Positions 1 through 8,427 of a stretch of DNA of 64,000 nt are shown one piece after another (position 1 is the first letter of the stretch; every line of letters begins with the position of its first letter). Both the position numbers and the translations under genes were made by a program. Below the pieces are notes generated by a model, which was not told the origin of the DNA, made no database searches, and worked only from the letters and a program-made list of their open reading frames with translations. This DNA is from Mesotoga sp. Brook.08.105.5.1 (GTDB taxonomy: Bacteria > Thermotogota > Thermotogae > Petrotogales > Kosmotogaceae). The stretch is from assembly GCF_002752635.1 (NCBI RefSeq), contig NZ_AYTW01000040.1, forward strand, positions 1 through 64,000. The letters are read 5' to 3'.

Positions 1-246
1 GGACTGGGGCTTATCCGGGGAAAGGTGAAAGAAACAAGCGAAACCATGATCGCTTTTGCGATGATTGCAATGAACCTTGCCCGCTGGTTGAGGGGCTTAT
101 TTTTTTTCATTTTTCCGATGGCTATTCTGGGGAGAAATCGGAGGGATTCGGAGCAATTTCGAGGGTGTTCCTGGTCAAAATCCACATATTGTGAGCCAAC
201 TACTACTCTCTTGAACATGACGACCTCTTTAACAGGAACAAGGTAG
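1..246 (+). pseudogene. possible C-terminal remnant of a transposase (cut by window edge)
   Basis: The reading frame is open from base 1 to a stop at 244-246. Its first part reads LGLIRGKVKETSETM and continues to MNLARWLRG, a basic, helical ending with an N-L-x-R-x-x-R pattern. That resembles the C-terminal end of some DDE transposases (IS1182/IS4-like proteins). After about residue 45 the sequence no longer looks protein-like. There is no catalytic region inside the window, so the family cannot be fixed. It could equally be a chance open frame. Sequence to the left of the window would decide. Confidence 0.22.
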
Positions 247-534
247 CAGTTTTTCAGGAAGCCCTAACTAGATTTCGCTCCGAGCTTGAGGTGCGTCTCT
301 TATGAGAACACACATTGTTTTTGACTGCTTGGAAGAGAGAAGGAGCGGCTGGAATTTACAGAGTGGAGTTACTGTTATTGTTTTCGCGAACCTGAAAGAC
401 CTGGTTACACAAACCGTTGCTTCTGATGAGAATGTATTTTCTTCTGAAAACGAGTCCGTAGGGGATAAAATATCGCTTAAAGAAAGCGGGTCATTCGACC
501 CGCTTAAAATCCAGTCTATTAGCTTCTTAAAGGT
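247..534. other. non-coding stretch before the opp operon end
   Basis: No convincing gene is seen here. A short open frame at 302-538 on the + strand has no ribosome binding site of note, no recognisable motif, and runs through the oppC terminator and its stop codon. The only structured element is the terminator hairpin at 484-505. Confidence 0.5.
479..505 (-). terminator. rho-independent terminator after oppC
   Basis: A 9-bp perfect stem (arms 484-492 and 497-505, loop of 4) lies about 30 bases past the oppC stop. On the minus strand the stem is followed by TCTTT. No T-run follows on the plus strand, so it serves the leftward opp operon. Confidence 0.75.
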
Positions 535-2196
535 CTAGTACCCTAGAGATCTGGGATCGAGAGCATCTCTCAGCGCATCTCCGAGGAGGTTGAAGCCCAT
601 AACAACAATGAATATGAATATCCCCGGTATTAGTAACCAGGGAGCTTCTGTCATTGCCTTTATACTTTGTGCCTGCGACAACATCAATCCCCAGCTTGCC
701 GAAGGTTCAGTTATTCCCAGCCCAAGGAAACTTAAGCCTGCTTCTCCAAGAATATATCCGGGTATCGACAGAGTTGCTGCAACGATAATGTACGTTGCCG
801 TGTTCGGGATTATGTGCCGTAAAATAACTCGTGATGATGGATAACCCATAGCAACTGCTGCTTGAACGAACTCTGTCTCTTTCAGTCCCAGAACCATGCC
901 TCGGATTACCCTTGACATCCCGGGCCAACCAATAAAACTCAGAATTACAACTATCAAGAGATAAGTCATATGCGAAGGTATACTTGTAGGCAGAATCGCA
1001 CGCAGCGAGATCAAGAGATAGAAACTGGGTATCGACATCAGAACCTCGGTGACCCTCATGAGAATTTCATCGGTAATACCACCAAAGTATCCGGCGGCAC
1101 CTCCAATCGAAAGTCCAAGAGAGAAAGTGATAAGTATGGCAAGAAGTCCAATACTCATAGAGATTCTAGACCCAGCAAGAATCCTGGAGAATACGTCCCT
1201 TCCGTATCTGTCTGCCCCAAACAACAAGAGTTTCGATGGCTGGTCTGTTCCGAATAAGTGAATGTTAGTTGGAAATAACCATAAGAGCTTGTAATCCCAG
1301 GACTTGGCGAAGAACTTGATCGGGTACTTAACAGTTTCGTACTCTGTAACTTCGGGTTCGACGACTACTCCAAGAAGATTAGGTGAGATTTCGAGCTCGG
1401 CTAGAAACTCCTTTGCTAGCTCAACGTCTTCTCCATCAATGTCGATAACTTCATTGTAAATACTTATAGCCTCGAGAACAATGTCCTTGATTTCTGCTTC
1501 CTTTTGAGCAAACACTCTGTGAAGAGATCGCTCAGTTACGACTTTTACTGGCGGCCCAATCCTTTGAAGTTCTCTGAACCTGCTTGGGCTAAGGGAATCT
1601 ATGGTGGTTCTATTAGAAGTCTCACTGACCATCATCTTTTCGAAGAGCTCCAGTTCGCTCAGCTTGATGTTCTGGATAACCGAGTAGTCGGGTTGTCCCA
1701 GATTAGCCCTATTGCCTTCTGCGTCAAGAGCATATCTAACCGTTTTTATGGTAAGAAATATATCTATTACCCCGTCTTCACCCTTTGTGAAAGTGATTTC
1801 TGTGCCAGTTGACCTATCCAACGCAGTGATCGAACCTATAGAAACACCTTCAACAAATGTTGTTCTGTACGTTTCGGGGTCTCTTTCCATTACCCAGGCG
1901 TAAATGTAAGGAGCAGTAAGCTTACCGCTCTCGTCGGTCCAATGAACTCTTGAAGGTGGCGCAAAAGAAAGTCCCTGTGTCTGTTCATAAGGGTTGGTAG
2001 GGGACAAGAAGTCGGCCAGCAATGCTATGATGTACATGATTATCAGGATCCATAAAGAAATCATCCCCAACTTGTGCTTTCTCAAAGCTCTCCACACAAG
2101 CTGCCATCTACTCATGTACTTTACTTCAAAGAGATCTTCTTTACTGACTTCAGCACTTTTCAATGTATTGTTATCATTGGTTTTTTTCTTCTTCAT
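535..2196 (-). CDS. peptide ABC importer permease, OppC/DppC type, with large extracytoplasmic insert
   Basis: Second membrane permease of a family-5 peptide (or oligosaccharide) ABC importer. The ATG at 2196 has GAGGGGTG just upstream. One membrane segment lies at about residues 44-63. A block of roughly 250 mainly hydrophilic residues follows before the family core resumes near HLFGTDQ and DRYGRDVFSRI (about 325-338). The remaining membrane segments come after that, with the EAA loop that contacts the ATPase at about 443-463 (AVAMGYPSSRVILRHIIPN). At 553 residues it is far longer than the usual ~300. The insert should lie on the outer face, where it could touch the binding protein. It starts 10 bases after the oppB stop and is the last gene of the operon. 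The transported substrate cannot be read from sequence. Confidence 0.9.
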   Translation of the reverse strand: MKKKKTNDNNTLKSAEVSKEDLFEVKYMSRWQLVWRALRKHKLGMISLWILIIMYIIALLADFLSPTNPYEQTQGLSFAPPSRVHWTDESGKLTAPYIYAWVMERDPETYRTTFVEGVSIGSITALDRSTGTEITFTKGEDGVIDIFLTIKTVRYALDAEGNRANLGQPDYSVIQNIKLSELELFEKMMVSETSNRTTIDSLSPSRFRELQRIGPPVKVVTERSLHRVFAQKEAEIKDIVLEAISIYNEVIDIDGEDVELAKEFLAELEISPNLLGVVVEPEVTEYETVKYPIKFFAKSWDYKLLWLFPTNIHLFGTDQPSKLLLFGADRYGRDVFSRILAGSRISMSIGLLAILITFSLGLSIGGAAGYFGGITDEILMRVTEVLMSIPSFYLLISLRAILPTSIPSHMTYLLIVVILSFIGWPGMSRVIRGMVLGLKETEFVQAAVAMGYPSSRVILRHIIPNTATYIIVAATLSIPGYILGEAGLSFLGLGITEPSASWGLMLSQAQSIKAMTEAPWLLIPGIFIFIVVMGFNLLGDALRDALDPRSLGY

Positions 2197-2206
2197 TTTA
2201 CACCCC

Positions 2207-3178
2207 TCAGCTCAGTCTATAACGAATTCTGGGATCGACCCATGCAAGCAGAAGATCGGCCAGCAGATTGCCGACTACCAGAAGGACAGCGGAAAGGAGC
2301 AACGTGGCCATGACAAGGAACAAATCCTGAGCATTCAGGGCTTCAATGACTAGTCTTCCCATTCCTGGCCAGCCGAAAACCGTCTCTGTAAGAACTGCGC
2401 CGCCGAGCAAACCAGAAAGTGCATATCCAAACATTGTGACTATAGGATTGATAGCATTTCGAACTGCGTGCTTGTAGATAACGTTCTTCTCAGGCATTCC
2501 CTTTGCCCTAGCAAAAAGAACATAGTCTTGCCTCAGCTGGTCGAGCAACTGGCCTCTCATTTGCCTCATCAGACCGGCAAGTCCAGCAGTACCCAAGGTG
2601 ACCATTGGCCCGACCACGTGCCAGAGATAATCACCGATCTTGCCGATAATACTCAGTTCGTTGAAGTTTTGCGAGATCAATCCTCCTATTGGGAACCACC
2701 CTGTCTTCGCCGCCATAAAGAGCCATAGCAAAGCAAAGAAGAAGTTTGGAATAGAAATACCAATGAATGCAAGGAAGGCAAAAGTTTGATCACTGAGCGA
2801 GTATTGATGAAGGGCTGAATATATGCCAAGAGGAATGCCGATTCCCCAGGTAAAAATCAGTGTGGTGATGCTAAGCAGAAGAGTTGCTCCCAGTCTCCTG
2901 AAAACCAGTTCGAAGACAGGAATCCTGTAACTAAATGAATAACCGAAGTTCCCTGTAAGAACGTTGCCCAACCACTTGAAATACTGCACGAATACATTCT
3001 GATCAAGGCCAAATTGATTCTCAAGAACCTTTATCTGATCTCTCGAAATAGAAGGGTTTAACCTGTATGCATCCAAGAAATCACCGGGGGCAGCGGATAT
3101 AATCATGAAGGCCAGTATAGAGACTCCGAGCAGAACCGGAATTGCTAGAATCAGCCTTCTAACTATATATTTCAGCAC
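2207..3178 (-). CDS. peptide ABC importer permease, OppB/DppB type
   Basis: First permease subunit of the same importer, 323 residues, the normal size. A GTG start at 3178 follows GGAGGGAATAAG. The N-terminus has the family pattern MLKYIVRRLILAIPVLLGV with a membrane segment, then an outer domain, and five further membrane segments. The EAA loop that docks on the ATPases is near residues 222-245 (RAKGMPEKNVIYKHAVRNA). The C-terminus has the usual DPRIRY ending. It is separated from the binding-protein gene by a terminator, so it is probably made at a lower level than the binding protein. Assignment to OppB/DppB is firm; peptide specificity is inferred from the family only. Confidence 0.93.
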   Translation of the reverse strand: MLKYIVRRLILAIPVLLGVSILAFMIISAAPGDFLDAYRLNPSISRDQIKVLENQFGLDQNVFVQYFKWLGNVLTGNFGYSFSYRIPVFELVFRRLGATLLLSITTLIFTWGIGIPLGIYSALHQYSLSDQTFAFLAFIGISIPNFFFALLWLFMAAKTGWFPIGGLISQNFNELSIIGKIGDYLWHVVGPMVTLGTAGLAGLMRQMRGQLLDQLRQDYVLFARAKGMPEKNVIYKHAVRNAINPIVTMFGYALSGLLGGAVLTETVFGWPGMGRLVIEALNAQDLFLVMATLLLSAVLLVVGNLLADLLLAWVDPRIRYRLS

Positions 3179-3222
3179 CTTATTCCCTCCTCAAAACTCA
3201 CACTAAGTCTCTCGATGATACG

Positions 3223-3247
3223 AAAAGCGGGAGGGAAACCCTCCCGC
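3223..3247 (-). terminator. intercistronic terminator between binding protein and oppB
   Basis: A 9-bp GC-rich perfect stem (3227-3235 with 3239-3247, loop of 3) is followed on the minus strand by TTTT. It sits between the binding-protein stop and the oppB ribosome binding site. Partial termination here would give more binding protein than permease, as is common for ABC importers. Confidence 0.8.
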
Positions 3248-3263
3248 AACGAGAATCAAGATA

Positions 3264-4988
3264 TTACTCTTTCCACCAGCCTTCTAACTGGAATAGCAGG
3301 CCTGTTGCAGGTGTTAGTTTTTCTACCGGCATCTTAATATTGTTCTTGTAGACATAAAGGAAGTTCTGTGCAATTGTGAACACAAGTGGCTGATACTCAG
3401 CAAAGAGCATCTGGAATTCAGCAAATAGGTCATATCTGTCTTGTGGATCAACCGCTGACGTCTGGAGTCTGTAGATTTCATCGACTCTCTTCTCCCAGTC
3501 GGGGAGAATGTACATGTCCTCAGTTATGTGATCGTCAGGATTGTAGTCCGGAGGATAGTTCCAGAAGTGCAGTCCGCCGTCAAGCCTGTAAACGTTCCAG
3601 CCTGTTCCGGGGTCAACACTACCGGTGAGTCCAATGACGACAGCGTCGTAGGTCGCATCTGTCAGTCTTGAAACAACGGTATTGAAGTCAATAGGTCTGA
3701 AATTGACCTTAATTCCAAGTTTTGCAGCACCATCGACGATGATGTTGCTTATTGCCTCTCTGACTACGTTTCCAGCATTTGTAGTGAGCTCAAACTCAAT
3801 CGGGTTTCCATTTGCATCAACACAGGTTCCATCTGGAAGCCAGTCGAAGCCGCCTCTCCTGAGCTGAAGTCTGGCTCTTGTTATTGAGTACTTGTAATCG
3901 AATTTCTCGATTTCAGGGTAGTAGAAACCGCTTGATGGAGAGACCGGACCGTATAGAGGAGAGCCAAGCCCATTGTATAGAGATTCAATTATAGCGTCTC
4001 TATCCATCGCGTAGACGAAAGCTCTTCTGAACCCATCGTTTCTGAACCATTCTCGCTTAACGGGATCTGGGTTGTTGAAGTTGAAGGTAATAAACTGCGA
4101 GCCGAGAGCGGGACCACCGACACCGGTTATCCAGCCCTTATCTGCGGCCATTTCTGCTAGCCTCGGGAACTGCTCGGCAGTCGGTCCGTAGAGATCGATC
4201 TGTCCTGCTTCAAATCTGAGCAGAGAGGTATTCTGGTCGGCGAGAAGCTCGTAATTCAGCTTATCGAAGTATGGCAATCTTACACCGTTGCCATCGACTT
4301 TCCAGTAATATGGATTTCTCTCGAAAACGATTCTGACGCCTTCGATGTAATCGGTAATAACAAAGGGTCCCATTCCGACTAGCTTGTCAAAGTCAGCGAT
4401 CGTCCAGAATTCCGGATAGGTACCGTTGGCGACAACTTCCTCGAGCACATGCTTTGGCATGATGGGGCGGAAGCCGATCTGCCTAAGGGCCGTTACCTGG
4501 GGAACTGTCCAGGTGAAGGAGATCGTTGTGTCATCGACGATCTCGACCACTGGAAGCTGGTCGTTAGAATCCAGATAGGACCCGTTGCCGTTTGCCGTGT
4601 TTTCCGGGACAAAGGAAACATTTACGAATGTCCAGTAAACATCGTCAAGTGTGAATGGTGCTCCATCGGACCACTGAATGCCCTCCCTTATCTGCACGAA
4701 GAAAGTCAATCCGTCATCAGAGAACCACCAGTCTTTTGCAAGACCGGGAAGCGACGGCATACCACCCTCATCGGCTTCAATAAGAGTTGCCAGTATGAAT
4801 CCTAGAGGATCTGTTGAACTAGTTTCCTGTGCCCAGTCATAGTTAAATGTCTTTGGATCTCCCAAGCCCCAGTAATAGAAAGTACCTCCGGGCTTGCCGT
4901 TCCATGTCTCTTCTACGTGATACTCGGGAGCTGCGAAAAGGATTCCAACAGCAATGAGTACTACGAGAAGCACTAAGAGTTTCTTCAT
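3264..4988 (-). CDS. extracellular peptide-binding protein (SBP family 5)
   Basis: Solute-binding protein that captures the substrate outside the membrane and delivers it to OppBC. The 574-residue product starts at ATG 4988 behind AAGGAGGGG. Its signal peptide is MKKLLVLLVVLIAVGILFAA, with no lipobox cysteine, so it is likely secreted or anchored otherwise. Family-5 features include LAKDWWFSDDGLTFFVQIR with SDGAPFTLDDVYWTF, then VKREWFRNDGFRRAFVYAMDR in the second lobe. The start overlaps the oppF stop by 4 bases (ATGA). Family 5 includes binders of peptides, nickel and, in Thermotogae, oligosaccharides, so a sugar substrate is possible. The terminator behind it suggests excess synthesis over the permeases. 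Confidence 0.92.
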   Translation of the reverse strand: MKKLLVLLVVLIAVGILFAAPEYHVEETWNGKPGGTFYYWGLGDPKTFNYDWAQETSSTDPLGFILATLIEADEGGMPSLPGLAKDWWFSDDGLTFFVQIREGIQWSDGAPFTLDDVYWTFVNVSFVPENTANGNGSYLDSNDQLPVVEIVDDTTISFTWTVPQVTALRQIGFRPIMPKHVLEEVVANGTYPEFWTIADFDKLVGMGPFVITDYIEGVRIVFERNPYYWKVDGNGVRLPYFDKLNYELLADQNTSLLRFEAGQIDLYGPTAEQFPRLAEMAADKGWITGVGGPALGSQFITFNFNNPDPVKREWFRNDGFRRAFVYAMDRDAIIESLYNGLGSPLYGPVSPSSGFYYPEIEKFDYKYSITRARLQLRRGGFDWLPDGTCVDANGNPIEFELTTNAGNVVREAISNIIVDGAAKLGIKVNFRPIDFNTVVSRLTDATYDAVVIGLTGSVDPGTGWNVYRLDGGLHFWNYPPDYNPDDHITEDMYILPDWEKRVDEIYRLQTSAVDPQDRYDLFAEFQMLFAEYQPLVFTIAQNFLYVYKNNIKMPVEKLTPATGLLFQLEGWWKE

Positions 4989-6157
4989 TTACTTTCCCCT
5001 CCTTGTTCATGAGATGTGGAATAAAGATGGCACGCAACATAATGGTTTTCATCCGCCTTGAACATGGGCGGATATTCCTTGGTACAAATATCCATTCTGT
5101 ACTTGCATCTCGGATTGAAGAAACAGCCAGACGGTCTGTTTATTGGACTGGGAACCTGTCCGCCAACCAGGTCTTTCCGGTTACGTTTCTTCTTTGGATC
5201 GGGTATTGGAGCAGCCGCCAAGAGCGCCTTTGTGTAAGGATGCAATGGGCTGCTGAAGATCGACTCACTATTGCCCTGCTCTACGATCCTACCAAGATAC
5301 ATGACAGAGACTTCTTGAGAAATAAACCTTACCAGAGAAAGATTATGAGAGATAAATACATAACCTGCATTGAGCTGCTCCTGCAGTTTCTCAAAGAGAT
5401 TGACTATCTGAGCTTGAACCGAAACATCCAAGGCAGAAGTCGGCTCATCGAGAACGATGAGATCGGGGTTTACACTGATAGCCCTTGCAACGGCTATTCT
5501 CTGCCTCTGACCACCGCTGAACTGGTGCGGATATCTGTCCACGTGATATTGCTTAAGACCGACTTTTACAAGCAGTTCCTTCACCATTTCAACTGCTTCG
5601 TCAAGGTCTTTTGCAAGTTTGTGAAAAAGGAGTGGTTCAGTTAACATCTGCCCAACTGTCATCCTTGGATTCAGAGAAGACATTGGGTCCTGAAATACTA
5701 TCTGTGCCTTTTGCCTGAGAAGCTTCTTCTTGTGATCTGACTTATCAAATAGAATATCGATTGCCTTGGAAGAGTCCTTATTGACACTATTGTAGATCTC
5801 GTACATCTTCTTTTCGAAAGGCTCAAAACCAACTCCGTCACCATTATTAAATTTCTCCGTATCGAAATACTTCTCTTTCAGATACTGTTTTGCCCTTCGC
5901 TTCTTCATGAAGTAGAAAGTGGTGTCTTCTTCATCAATGAGCATCTCTCCATCAGTCACTTCATGAAGGCGGATAATCGACTTACCGATTGTAGTCTTGC
6001 CACAACCCGATTCTCCAACTATACCGATTGTCTTTCCTCTATCTACCGAGAAAGACACATCATCAACTGCCTTGACGAATCCTACAACTCTCTCGATGAG
6101 GAATCCTTGCTTGACTGGAAAGTATTTTTTCAGATTTCTAACTTCAAGAAGCTTCAT
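4985..6157 (-). CDS. peptide ABC importer ATPase, OppF/DppF type, with insert between Walker A and Q-loop
   Basis: Cytoplasmic ATPase powering the importer. Walker A is GESGCGKTT at residues 48-56, the Q-loop is VFQDPMSSLNPR from about 153, the signature is FSGGQRQR, and Walker B is LIVLDEPTSALD. The C-terminal oligopeptide-transporter region with NPRCKYRMDIC closes the protein. Walker A and Q-loop are about 96 residues apart instead of about 45. The extra stretch at roughly 80-140 is charged and lysine-rich (for example FMKKRRAKQYLKEKYFD). Length is 390 rather than ~320-330. The ATG at 6157 follows AGGAGG and overlaps the oppD stop (ATGA). The insert is seen directly; its role is unknown. 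Confidence 0.92.
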   Translation of the reverse strand: MKLLEVRNLKKYFPVKQGFLIERVVGFVKAVDDVSFSVDRGKTIGIVGESGCGKTTIGKSIIRLHEVTDGEMLIDEEDTTFYFMKKRRAKQYLKEKYFDTEKFNNGDGVGFEPFEKKMYEIYNSVNKDSSKAIDILFDKSDHKKKLLRQKAQIVFQDPMSSLNPRMTVGQMLTEPLLFHKLAKDLDEAVEMVKELLVKVGLKQYHVDRYPHQFSGGQRQRIAVARAISVNPDLIVLDEPTSALDVSVQAQIVNLFEKLQEQLNAGYVFISHNLSLVRFISQEVSVMYLGRIVEQGNSESIFSSPLHPYTKALLAAAPIPDPKKKRNRKDLVGGQVPSPINRPSGCFFNPRCKYRMDICTKEYPPMFKADENHYVACHLYSTSHEQGGESK

Positions 6158-7200
6158 TCTTGAGCCTCCTTGACCAGCAATACTTTGTTAGTAATTGGGT
6201 TCCAGCATCTGACGAAATGATTATCCTTCATTTGCTCAAGCTGTGGCATCTCTTTGTAGCATTTGTCTGTTGCTCTTGAGCACCTTGGAAGGAATGGGCA
6301 TAGCACGGGTGGATTCAACATAACTGGCGGCTGGCCAGGAATAGGAAGGAGTTTATCTTGTTTTATATCAAGTCTTGGAATGCACTCAAGAAGTGCAAAT
6401 GTGTATGGATTCATCGGACTGTCAAAGATTTCGAGAGAGTCCGCCATTTCCATTTGATAGCTTCCATACATAACGCTGATTCTCGTGGCAATTTCAGCGA
6501 TTACTGCGAGATCATGGGTAATGAAAATCATGCTGCTGTTGAACTGCTCCTGAAGATCCTTCATCAGTTCTAAAATCTGAGCTTGAACTGTCACGTCTAG
6601 AGCAGTTGAAGGCTCATCGGCAACCAGGATTTCAGGATCGCACGACAGCGCTATCGCTATTACTACTCTCTGGCGCTGTCCCCCGGAGAGTTGAAAGGGA
6701 TAATCATCGATTCGTTCGGAAGGCTTAGGAATTCCCACCTGTTCGAGAAGCTTTATCGATCGTTCTCTTGCTTCCTCTTCGGTAACTTTCTTGTGATGAA
6801 CAATGGTCTCTATCATCTGGTTACCAACTGTGTACATCGGGTCAAGGGAGGTCATAGGGTCTTGAAAGATCATCCCTATGTGTTTTCCTCTGACTCTGGA
6901 GAAACTATCTTTCGGAAGCTTTGCCAAGTCAATATAATCCTTTTCACCGCTCTTACTGAATTCGTCGGTTAAAAAGAGAATCTCGCCACCAGCAATAAAG
7001 CCTGGGTTATCAACCATTCCGGCTATTGTTTTGACTGTTACGCTCTTTCCAGAACCGGTCTCTCCAACTATTCCTAAGACATCATCTCTATAAAGATCAA
7101 AAGAGACATCTTGAACGGCCTTAACAACTCCTTCTGCCATACTGAAATGAGTAGATAGATTCCTTATCGAAAGGATTGGCCTTTCCTGCAACCAAATCAC
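6154..7200 (-). CDS. peptide ABC importer ATPase, OppD/DppD type
   Basis: Partner ATPase of the importer and first gene of the operon, 348 residues. Walker A is GETGSGKSVT, Q-loop IFQDPMTSLDP, signature LSGGQRQR, Walker B ILVADEPSTALD, and the switch histidine is in FITHDLAVI. The C-terminal oligopeptide region contains PFLPRCSRATDKC. The start is a choice: GTG 7200 has no good ribosome binding site, whereas TTG 7191 lies 6 bases behind GGGGTG and would give MQERPILSIRNLST. No clear promoter for this gene is seen in the 105-base gap to the divergent alaX-like gene. Having both ATPases before the binding protein and permeases is the reverse of the common Opp order. Confidence 0.92.
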   Translation of the reverse strand: MIWLQERPILSIRNLSTHFSMAEGVVKAVQDVSFDLYRDDVLGIVGETGSGKSVTVKTIAGMVDNPGFIAGGEILFLTDEFSKSGEKDYIDLAKLPKDSFSRVRGKHIGMIFQDPMTSLDPMYTVGNQMIETIVHHKKVTEEEARERSIKLLEQVGIPKPSERIDDYPFQLSGGQRQRVVIAIALSCDPEILVADEPSTALDVTVQAQILELMKDLQEQFNSSMIFITHDLAVIAEIATRISVMYGSYQMEMADSLEIFDSPMNPYTFALLECIPRLDIKQDKLLPIPGQPPVMLNPPVLCPFLPRCSRATDKCYKEMPQLEQMKDNHFVRCWNPITNKVLLVKEAQE

Positions 7201-7254
7201 CCCATATTCATTTTTCTCGAATTATCACCCACGGAGTTAAGTAAATGCTTACTG

Positions 7255-7260
7255 TATAAT
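7255..7260 (+). promoter_or_regulatory. -10 box TATAAT upstream of the AlaX-like gene
   Basis: A perfect TATAAT lies 46 bases before the ATG at 7306. No good -35 box is seen at 16-18 bases. The surrounding sequence is AT-rich and sits in the divergent gap. Confidence 0.4.
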
Positions 7261-7305
7261 TATTACATATATTTGCACATAATATCAAGTGGCCGGGGGC
7301 GATGT

Positions 7306-8427
7306 ATGTTAGAAGCAGTAAGGGAAATATGGTTTGGAGAAGGTACTACCTACGTCAAGATATGTTACGGTAATGTGTATGCTGACGGAGAAGCAGGACA
7401 ACTTGGAGATCGTGGAAAAGTGGACGGACTGGATATCTTGTCAGTAAATGAGTCGAATAATGAGATTCTTATCAAAGTAGATGGAATAATAGATAAGGAC
7501 AGAGGTGAATCGGTGGACATCAGGATCGATGAGACGAGGAGACGGGACATCTCGCAGCAGCACACTGCGCAGCACCTGTTATCGGCAGTGTTTCTTCGAG
7601 AATTGGATGCCGAAACCGTTGGGTTTCAGATGGGGGAAGAACACACGACAATCGACCTTTCGCTTGGTGTTCTCACAGATGATATGATTTCTCACGTTGA
7701 GAGAATCTGCAACGATTTGATCGGTGAGAATCTTCCAGTAAAAAGCTTCAGTGTCAAAAGATCTCAGCTTCAGAAGTTGGGATTGAGGAAAGAGATAGAT
7801 CAGAGAATCAGCGAAAGTGACAAGGACATCAGAGTGATTGAGATTGAAGGGATAGATGTAAGCGCCTGCTCGGGTCTTCATGTTGAGAGGACGGGGCAAA
7901 TTAGGCTCGTGAAAGTCCTGAAACGCGAGAAAGTCAAGGGTTCTCTCACCAGAGTCTTCTTCGCCGCGGGAAATAGAGCCCTAGATGACTATGTCGCAAA
8001 ACACAATCTCACAACCAAGTCGGCTTTATTTCTCACCTGCAAATACTCCGATCTGCCGAATCGGATCGAATCCTTAATAGGCGAGCTCAAAGCAAGCAAT
8101 TCGATAATAAGAAGCCTCTCTGAAAGACTAGGTCATTATATAGCGGAAGATATTGATAGATCGCGATCGAGGATTACTTTTCTTGAAGAAGAGGAGAGTG
8201 TTCTAGCTGCAATTACCAAATTCGTCACACTGGAAGAGTATCTTATTATTGGAAAGGCAAATGATAGATTCCTGCTTTTTGGTAAAGGCTTTGACTGTCA
8301 GGAGGTCCTTACAAGAGTCAAGGAAGAACTGGAAGTTAGAGGTGGTTCTGGTAAGGATAGAGGGCAGTTTCTTTTCGAAGGAGATTTTTCAGCGGTAAAG
8401 GAGCTTATTCTAAAGAACTTCTCATAA
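7306..8427 (+). CDS. AlaX-type alanyl-tRNA editing protein (AlaRS C-terminal paralogue)
   Basis: Probably hydrolyses mischarged Ser- or Gly-tRNA(Ala) in trans. It carries the two halves of the AlaRS/ThrRS editing metal site: HTAQH at residues 86-90 and CSGLH at 188-192, counted from ATG 7306. A long C-terminal part (about 225-373) resembles the helical/DHHA1 tail of AlaRS, so this is a long AlaX form. There is no aminoacylation core. An in-frame TTG at 7273 is possible, but ATG 7306 has a G-rich site ahead of it and gives the expected N-terminus (MLEAVREIWFGEGTTYV). It ends directly at the dnaB start, with no gap, so the two are cotranscribed. Confidence 0.85.
   Translation: MLEAVREIWFGEGTTYVKICYGNVYADGEAGQLGDRGKVDGLDILSVNESNNEILIKVDGIIDKDRGESVDIRIDETRRRDISQQHTAQHLLSAVFLRELDAETVGFQMGEEHTTIDLSLGVLTDDMISHVERICNDLIGENLPVKSFSVKRSQLQKLGLRKEIDQRISESDKDIRVIEIEGIDVSACSGLHVERTGQIRLVKVLKREKVKGSLTRVFFAAGNRALDDYVAKHNLTTKSALFLTCKYSDLPNRIESLIGELKASNSIIRSLSERLGHYIAEDIDRSRSRITFLEEEESVLAAITKFVTLEEYLIIGKANDRFLLFGKGFDCQEVLTRVKEELEVRGGSGKDRGQFLFEGDFSAVKELILKNFS

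Noticed and set aside
302-538. Short open frame on the + strand before the opp operon end
   Set aside because: No ribosome site of note, no recognisable motif, and it runs through the oppC terminator and stop codon.
5003-5644. Long open frame (about 213 codons) opposite oppF
   Set aside because: It lies wholly antisense to a well-supported ATPase with all motifs; composition does not look like a protein.
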